From positions 1 to 64,000 of the forward strand of contig JADNYV010000048.1 in the NCBI GenBank assembly GCA_015501055.1: a stretch of 64,000 nt of DNA, given 5' to 3'. Source of the DNA: Mucidula mucida. Lineage: Eukaryota > Basidiomycota > Agaricomycetes > Agaricales > Physalacriaceae. Below, in pieces: positions 58,001 to 64,000 of this stretch. Each line of letters begins with the position of its first letter. Positions within the stretch are counted from its first letter, which is position 1. The position numbers and the translations under genes were made by a program. The notes below the pieces were generated by a model. It was not told the origin of the DNA, searched no databases, and saw only the letters and a list, made by a program, of their open reading frames with translations.

Positions 58001-58256
58001 TCTCTTTCTCTCCGCTCCGGCATCCATGCTCTCAAAATTCCCACTGCTCTCAACACTTCATCCTCTCTTAGCCATTGTGTGATCCACTCGGGCGTATTTG
58101 GCTCAAATCTTTCTTTCGCAGGTTTTGTTGGTGAAGTCGTCAATGATATTTTAGGCGTATCAGTACCAGTACTATAAATAGATTCTGCATCTGACAACTT
58201 TTCCCTTGATGATTGCTCCGGAAGGACTGCGTCTACTGCGGGAGCTTCGCAAAACC
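55051..58256 (-). pseudogene. Gy-A pol: protease, RT/RNase H, integrase, chromodomain (broken)
   Basis: Read from the slippery site at 58257. Protease has L-L-D-S-G-A-T-G (about 57820). RT has F-T-K-M-D-V … W-G-Y-N-N and the catalytic Y-L-D-D (about 57220). RNase H has V-E-A-D-S-S-N-Y. Integrase has the HHCC module (H-H-D-A-Q-L-A-G-H, C-Q-K-C) and core residues. The C-terminal chromodomain reads W-E-V-E-K-V-V-N-S-R … Q-Y-K-V-H-W-K-G-Y. In-frame stops occur at about 57398, 56980 and 56509, with an extra A in an A-run at about 55855. The protease-RT joint and the post-integrase segment are shorter than family norm, suggesting deletions (inference). Confidence 0.88.
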
Positions 58257-59162
58257 CAACTCTTTGGCCAACTTCTTCTTCTCCTCGTCATTCATTTCGG
58301 TCCATAGACCCCGAATCGTCTGGGGTCTACCCTTCTTCGGACAGAACCTGCTGACGTGGCCGTGTTCGCCACAGCTGAAGCGGAGTCCCCTTCGATGTGC
58401 GTTGTCAATGTCCATTGGCCTGCCGGCTCCTCCATAGGTAACACCGGTGGCATCTCGTCGTGTGATCGGCGTTGGGGGTGGATTTGTAGGATTGGCTCTC
58501 GATGTAGCCACCTGTGGAGCTTGGGGCCGGGACTGCATGCCGGGCCTCTTGCTCGCCATCCGCCTTCTCCACAACTGATTGATCTGAATAATCTGTGCCT
58601 TCCAATCCTTGTACTTCACCGGCAACCCGTCTCGGCTGCCATAGATCTGGTTGATGATCTTCTCGTTGACATTGGTCTCGAGAAGTCGTACAACATATGC
58701 GTCATCCTTTGAGTATTCCGCCTGGGTGAGCAGGACCTCGAACTTCTGGAAGAAGTCTTGAGCAGTGTCTTGCCCCTGGCGCAACCGCTCAATCTGGTCT
58801 TGCGCGGCTCGCGCGAGGTTGGAATCCACAAATCGCTCCTTCAAATGCTCCTTGAACTCCATCCAGGAGACTGTCCATTCCTCTTCCTCCTCGTCGAAAT
58901 TCTGATCTGAGTAGTTCTGGACCCATGCATCAACATGATCTCCTCGGATGTAGGAGAGAACAACATCGATCCTTTCGGAGTCAGATGTGAGGTTGTTCTT
59001 TTTGTCATGGATGTATGTAAACATAGATCGCCACCAGCTCTTGTACTTGGCCTTATCCCCGTCATAGTTATAAGGCTTGTTGACAAGGGATCGGCCTTTT
59101 GTTTCAACATCGGCATGATGAGCGGATGCATGATGAGCGGTTTTGGGTGCTTCATTGGACAT
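58233..59162 (-). CDS. Gy-A gag polyprotein (copy 2)
   Basis: An intact 309-codon frame, highly similar to 18185-19114. The zinc knuckle reads R-F-S-C-G-E-H-G-H-V-S-R-F-C, so the first cysteine of the CCHC box is Arg here where copy 1 has Cys; RNA binding by this knuckle should be impaired. The heptamer GGGTTTT (58251-58257 on this strand) precedes the stop, and pol follows in the -1 frame. Confidence 0.9.
   Translation of the reverse strand: MSNEAPKTAHHASAHHADVETKGRSLVNKPYNYDGDKAKYKSWWRSMFTYIHDKKNNLTSDSERIDVVLSYIRGDHVDAWVQNYSDQNFDEEEEEWTVSWMEFKEHLKERFVDSNLARAAQDQIERLRQGQDTAQDFFQKFEVLLTQAEYSKDDAYVVRLLETNVNEKIINQIYGSRDGLPVKYKDWKAQIIQINQLWRRRMASKRPGMQSRPQAPQVATSRANPTNPPPTPITRRDATGVTYGGAGRPMDIDNAHRRGLRFSCGEHGHVSRFCPKKGRPQTIRGLWTEMNDEEKKKLAKELGFAKLPQ
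58251..58257 (-). promoter_or_regulatory. Putative -1 frameshift slippery site (gag to pol), copy 2
   Basis: G-GGT-TTT in the gag frame, as in copy 1 at 19090-19096. Confidence 0.6.
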
Positions 59163-59748
59163 AATGAGTTGGGGTGATGTGATCAGAGAGTGAAAGGGTG
59201 AAAATGGAGATATGGGTGATGCGGATTTGGATGAAACGGGTGAGGGGATAGAGGTTTGGATGAATAAGGAGGAGTCGCCTAGATCTGAAATAGAATCCAG
59301 GACTTGGTAGGGTGGGGAATGATGGTGTGTATCGTAAGGTAAGTAAAGTAGGTAGGTATTGTAACTGTCTACGCTATTTTACCGACTACTGACTACGTAT
59401 CTACGGAGCCCAAGAGCTCATCACAAGTTCGCAATTGCCCAGCCAACGTCCCTCTGGTGTGAGGTAAGCCAAAGTTTTCCTGGGAACGGGGGTTGACCCG
59501 TAAACAGCGCCCACTGAAGTGCAACTGCCAAAAGTTCGTTCTTGTGAGAGCGGCTACTTCCAGCACCTGAGGCAGTTATCTCTAACTGTTAGCCGGCGCT
59601 ACTGGGACCAATACACACGTATGCGGATGTGCGCTGGAATTAGGATTCCGTTGATCTGTAAACAGGGAAAGGAAAATAGGGGAATGTGCGATAATCAAAG
59701 AGCGAAGTGCTGATCAACAATCAGGGATGTGTGGTAGGTGGTAGAAAG

Positions 59749-59760
59749 TAGTTCTGATCT
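59749..59760 (-). promoter_or_regulatory. Putative self-primer binding site, copy 2, one mismatch
   Basis: On the minus strand AGATCAGAACTA follows the 5' LTR by two bases. It is complementary to TAGTTCCGATCT (59880-59869) except for one base, a G-to-A change relative to copy 1. Confidence 0.65.
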
Positions 59761-59762
59761 TC

Positions 59763-60291
59763 TGTTAGCGACTGACTGTAGCCATAAGACTAAACCAGGT
59801 ACCACAGCAAGAACTAAGGAAGAAAGTGTTCGCGTTCGTAAGACTAGGCTAGGCCAGGTGTATAAACGAGATCGGAACTAAAGTACAATGATACTACACT
59901 ACTGCTTATATACTAGTAAGCCTGTGTTTGGGACTCCTTGTCCATACGCGTTTCCACTAGGGATGCTCCACGCCCTTGACCCAATGTTGTATGCTACTAG
60001 TCCGTGAAACCATTAAATACGAGTGGTAACTGCATGTAAGTAATAATACTGAAACAACCATGTGTGCTACGAGTGTCGGTGGTGTGTATACAATAGGGAG
60101 TCCATGAGGTATCGGCATGTATGATGTCATCCATGTGTTGGGCGTGTGTCCGACATGAGTACGGCTTCGGTAATGAAAAGGAGTATGATCGGTGACGAAA
60201 CAGATGATGAAACAGTCCGTTGATTGATAAGACAAGCCCTCCAATAAGATATGATGAGATTGAAAATGTGAAAATATGGCGATTCATAACA
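59763..60291 (-). repeat. Gy-A 5' LTR (copy 2)
   Basis: 529 bp with TGTTA/TAACA ends, intact TATA box and start region. It is more similar to the LTR at 17058-17587 than the 3' LTR is in the deleted segment. Confidence 0.9.
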
Positions 60292-60963
60292 CTAGCTACC
60301 TTTCACCGTCTCCGTTCGTGACGCCTATTCTTTTGCATATCGCATGGAGGATTCCGAGGTGTCGCTTCTGCGCGCTGATGTGATTGGTTCGTGTCATTTC
60401 TGATTGCGTAGAGCCTGTGGAGTCGTAGAATCCATTTTTGTGGACGTGTTTATTTGCTTCGTTCTGTTGCAATGTATGAGTTGTCATATCATGTTTTTTT
60501 GTTGCCGAATCATACGCCCTTGGCCGGCTGTACCAATCCTATTTTCTTTCGAGGATGTAATGGACGTACTGTATTGTGAATTGTGTATTCCTGCACCCAT
60601 TGATGATTCATTCAAACAACATACCAGCGTAATTAGAAGGTTGGTGGGAGCATCAGATATCTTTGGTATGTCTTCGATGCAATCAGTGTGGTGATTGTTT
60701 GACTGCTATTTCCCAGGCATTCCACGTTACATCACTTCTGGTCGCAGTCATCGAGTCCTAGGCTCAAATCTGGCATGTCATCTGCCAAATGTAGTTGTAT
60801 TTGGTGCAACTTGTCTTGAAGGCGGTACTCTATACCTGCTTCTCAACGATCTTGCCTCTTTCAAGAGACCCGCTTCGAACTCTTCTCAGCTTCTGGTTCT
60901 AGACTCTTATTCACTAGAACTTCTTGCAGTCAGTACACGAATATATCTCTATTCATCGAACTG
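60292..60963 (+). pseudogene. Decayed P-loop protein, right part
   Basis: Right of the element, coding-like pieces continue: E-D-S-E-V-S-L-L-R-A-D-V (about 60344), then F-E-D-V-M-D-V-L-Y-C-E-L (about 60550) and G-I-P-R-Y-I-T-S-G-R-S (about 60717) after a GT-AG gap of about 50 nt, ending in a TGA at 60961. They may be the 3' exons of the gene started at 53540. No independent family match. Confidence 0.35.
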
Positions 60964-61067
60964 ATAGAACCAAACCTCAAATGTAGTTCTAATGTTGCCG
61001 GTTTTGTGGGAACTATCCGTATAATATCCTCCACCGCTCCCACCGCAGTTCATCTGGTACTACCACC

Positions 61068-61504
61068 ATGGTCTTAATCAAAGTCCGCAACGATTCATCT
61101 TTGAAGGTCAACGTCGGGTTCCACATCCTTGGGATGTTGCATCCTGGTCGGCACTTCAACGACGTGAAGCCAGGCGCGTGCTTTGAAGCGGGGGATTTCG
61201 CATCTTTCCTCCCACAGAGCTTTGAAGTGCGAAGCACCGCCGGTGCATTCAAGGGCGAGGAAACGATTGCACACGCTCGTCAGATGGCACTAGCCGGATC
61301 GGCGGGAACGGCGGCGCTCCTCACGGGGGCGGCGGGAGGCGGACCGGCTCTCGCTGCGTCGGGAGCCCTTTGGCACACTGCTAGTGATGGTAGGTCTCTT
61401 GTGTTGCTCATTGCCGCTATTTCTGAGCCCTGTCAGTTGGGCGGGAATATATGTACGGGAAGGAGATGCCTTCTACTCTCAAAAGAGTTGTAATTACGGT
61501 ATGA
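61068..61504 (+). CDS. Small uncharacterised protein
   Basis: Two exons, 61068-61389 and 61437-61504, give 129 residues. The N-terminal half reads like a compact beta-rich domain (V-L-I-K-V-R-N-D-S-S-L-K-V-N-V-G-F, then V-K-P-G-A-C-F-E-A-G-D). A Gly/Ala-rich hydrophobic stretch (S-A-G-T-A-A-L-L-T-G-A-A-G-G-G) and a short basic end follow. Possibly membrane-interacting through the Gly/Ala stretch. I do not recognise the family. The final V-stop would be the same with or without a further intron. Confidence 0.55.
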
Positions 61505-62236
61505 ACTTAGTCTCCCTTAGGCAGACTCGATCAAAGCTGACACTTTGATCTAGGTATGAACTAGCATCGGGGGAGGTCGATCATTTTTGCTGATGATGAT
61601 ATCGTACTAGGTGTATGTATGGTCTTGAAGTAGTATGGTTGGTTGGAATGTTGCAGAAATTGATCCTTAGGAGTGTCCTTAGTCCATATCGCCACCGGTG
61701 GAGATGCAACACTTGTTTGCGCTCCACTCTGTTCGTTTCCAGTGTTGCGGCGACTTCCCGGCTGTGAAAAGGAGGACAAATGGAATCCATCTCGCAATTG
61801 TTCGATAAGAGCAACAACGTTCTCTTCCCAGCCTGTACTTCCATATCACTTCGCCGGCATGAGGCCCCTGTTCGCGTCGAGTACAGCGCTTTACCGAACG
61901 AACAAGTATATATAATACGATGACCTACCCTCAACAATTCGAAAGTCTGAATCAATCTTGCCTTCTGCTTGAGTTCATCATCGCGTCTTCTTCCTGATCA
62001 AACTACATAAGTAGGATGTGCTGTGGCTTCTCTGGATTTCATTAGCTCTACATAATGTGTGGAGCCGTGTAGCTTCGCAAATGAGCTATGATTTTGACTA
62101 GGAAATGCTGTATGTCGTCGGGTGCTGGGTATTTGATAGTCTTGAAAAACACGAGCGCTACATACCTGGAGGTGTATGTACCTCCATCACAAGGAGCCAC
62201 GATGGCCATACAAAGTTTGTTTTGGTTACGTATATC
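61505..62236. other. Intergenic, no gene recognised
   Basis: Minus-strand ORFs of 78 and 124 codons overlap here without recognisable products. The right half is the promoter region of the deubiquitinase gene. Confidence 0.45.
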
Positions 62237-63676
62237 ATGGCTTCTTCTTCAACAACGTCCACGGCGGCGGCGACGACGACGGAAAGCAGCGGTTCCCAGA
62301 ATACTGGCATTGACCTTGTTGGAGGCCCGTTTGCAGTGATTGAATCGGATCCAGGCGCGTTCATTTAGATGTTGCCTTACGACCACCATGAACAGCGTCG
62401 ACAGGCGTCTTCACCACGCTCACCCGCAAGCTCGGCATCAAAGGCCTCGAGTTTGTCGAGCTCTACGACATTGAGCCATGGGCCGTTGACCACTTGCATC
62501 CGCACGGGCTCATATTTTGCTTTCTATGGCGCAAGGACACACATCGCCCGGGCACATTCGATGACCCAGCCTCGGAGCGCGTCTGGTTCGCTAACCAGCT
62601 CAGCGACGACGCCTGCGCCTCACAGGCGATCCTCAACGTCTTGTTCAACTGCCCGGACGTCAAGATTGGCGGCGAGATGGCGTATTTTAAGGAGGAGACC
62701 AAGGACATGTCGCCTGTGGTACGTCTTACTCGTCTATTGTCGACTACGGCTAATCCATGATAGATGCGCGGTCTCGCCATATCCAATTCGACTATTATTC
62801 GTGAGGCGCACAATTCTCTAGCTAGGTGAGCAAGCTTTGGGTTCCCATATTCATCTAATTCTCTATAGACCAGCAGATATTTGCGGGGCCATTAACGTTA
62901 TCACCACGACAACCCTCGAAGCCAAGAAGAAAAAGCGTAGCCCCGACCCGCCTCCCAACAAACGCGCCAAGACGAGCAAGAAACCGACAAAGAAGGAGGA
63001 AGAAACAGAGGACGAGGTGTACCATTTCATCGGCTACGTCCCAGCAAATGGAAAGGTCTGGGAGCTCGACGGACTCAAGTCTGGGCCTCTTGAAGTCGGC
63101 GAAGCCACAACAGAGTGGATGAACGTCGTTCGCCCCGCACTGCGCACCAAGATGCGCAAGTACGGCCATATCCAGTTTAGTCTGCTCGCCATTGTCGATG
63201 GCGCGTTCGAGACGGCCAGCGATGAGTGGGAGTACTGGAAACGCGAGCGTCGCGTGCTGGAACGCCAGTTGGACGCAGGCTGGGAGGGCTTGGTCGATCC
63301 AGCGCTGCGCGACTCCGCTGCAAGCTTATTCGAGGAGGACACCTGTCCGACATATTTGGAAAATTTCGGCAAACGCAGGATGCGCCGGGACAAGGAGATT
63401 ATTGACATGGATCAGGAACAGCGGCGAATGGCTTGGGAGGTCTGTGTGAAGAAAGGAATGGCGGCGAGGGATGCGGTGCAGCAGGAACTTACCAAGGCTG
63501 CAGAGCAAAATGTGAGTGTTCATGCTGGGTTTTGGCGTTGGTTTGCTGATGTAGATTAGACGGAGCATATCAAGCGCACGCATGATTATGAGCCGTTTTT
63601 TACAGAGTTTATCACTCGTTTGAATAATGAGGGGCATCTAGCGCAGTTGATGAAAAAATATGATTGTATACGTTGA
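62237..63676 (+). CDS. UCHL5: Ubiquitin C-terminal hydrolase, UCHL5/UCH37 type
   Basis: Exons 62237-62354, 62405-62718, 62764-62825, 62869-63511 and 63560-63676 give 417 residues. It is a peptidase C12 fold: the catalytic Cys is about residue 110 in N-Q-L-S-D-D-A-C-A-S-Q, His about 217 in Y-H-F-I-G-Y and Asp about 232 in W-E-L-D-G-L. The C-terminal helical region (W-E-Y-W-K-R-E-R-R … M-A-A-R-D-A-V-Q … K-R-T-H-D-Y-E-P-F-F-T-E-F-I) is the UCH37-like domain used to bind Rpn13 on the proteasome or INO80. A Lys-rich nuclear-type insert (about 184-209) sits before the His. The first intron appears to be GC-AG. The N-terminal Ser/Thr-rich stretch is longer than usual. Confidence 0.93.
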
Positions 63677-64000
63677 ATACGCAGGACGGTGCTTCATCTA
63701 CATTGATATCAAGTCCCTTTGCGTCTGCAAAGTCTCTTTAGGTACGTGGAAGTGGATATTGCGGGGCTCAGTATTTATTCTTCTTCTTTAGCCTTGCAGT
63801 TATCTCTCGTTCCTCAATGGACGGATTTTTGTTATGAATACAAAGAACGAGAGTGAAAGAATGACCTTCATAGACTCCACATCTTTGGACTTAGCCCTCC
63901 ACGAATTTGCCTTCTGAACTGACATCTTTATGTTTCAATCAATACCATCAACAAGAGTCAAGAGTCAAGTCGATTTAGACTCTTTGGTAGACTGCTGTCG
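63677..64000. other. 3' flank of the deubiquitinase gene
   Basis: No gene seen up to the window end. Confidence 0.45.

Larger units (their letters stand above)
54524..60291 (-). mobile_element. Ty3/gypsy chromovirus, LTR to LTR (family Gy-A, copy 2)
   Basis: A 5,768-bp insertion on the minus strand with a 5' LTR (59763-60291), gag, -1 frame pol with protease, RT, RNase H, integrase and chromodomain, a purine tract, and a 3' LTR (54524-55039). A perfect 5-bp target duplication CTAGC flanks it at 54519-54523 and 60292-60296. Pol has three nonsense codons and a frameshift, and appears to lack segments (part of the RT fingers and part of the integrase C-terminus), so the element is defective. 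Confidence 0.93.

Overview
The window looks like nuclear DNA of a basidiomycete fungus, most likely an agaricomycete. Genes are compact and split by many short GT-AG introns (mostly 45-70 nt), F-box proteins are abundant, housekeeping genes match fungal families, and there are fungal chromodomain-bearing Ty3/gypsy and Ty1/copia retrotransposons. Most genes were assembled here by eye: exon edges come from splice consensus plus frame continuity, not from transcripts.

Layout. 0.2-3.7 kb: an unrecognised two-exon gene and an F-box/LRR-like gene. 4.3-24.4 kb: an expanded A-B-C array. Gene A encodes a single-pass membrane protein with a repetitive helical tail, gene B an F-box-like protein, and gene C an N-terminal F-box protein read from the opposite strand. 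Block 1 (4.3-8.2 kb) has A, B and a truncated C. Block 2 (14.7-16.5 kb) is a nearly identical recent copy of A, ending exactly where a copia LTR begins. Block 3 (21.1-24.4 kb) is an older copy of B and C. Between blocks lie about 6 kb of eroded sequence, a nest of copia and gypsy fragments (16.5-19.3 kb), and an extended short-chain reductase gene (19.6-20.9 kb).

25.1-49.3 kb is mostly ordinary gene space: a short-chain dehydrogenase, a Gln/Pro-rich gene with two frame breaks, an RCC1-repeat plus PHD-finger gene head-to-head with an HDDC2-type HD phosphohydrolase, a small secreted Cys protein, DPM1, two more F-box genes (one broken), HGH1, a secreted Ala/Asn/Gly-rich repeat protein, mitochondrial GRX5 and two tandem short-chain dehydrogenases. 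49.4-61 kb is repeat-rich: relics of the secreted-protein locus, a chimera of two gag types, and a 5,768-bp chromodomain gypsy element with LTRs on both sides and a perfect 5-bp target duplication, sitting inside a decayed P-loop gene. The right end carries a small conserved-looking gene and a UCHL5/UCH37-type deubiquitinase.

Most notable: both gypsy families have a short stretch of the predicted transcript start complementary to the site just downstream of the LTR, which is the signature of Tf1-type self-priming. One of them also has a GGGTTTT slippery site in front of the gag stop, with pol in the -1 frame. Its pol nonsense codons all look like C-to-T changes.
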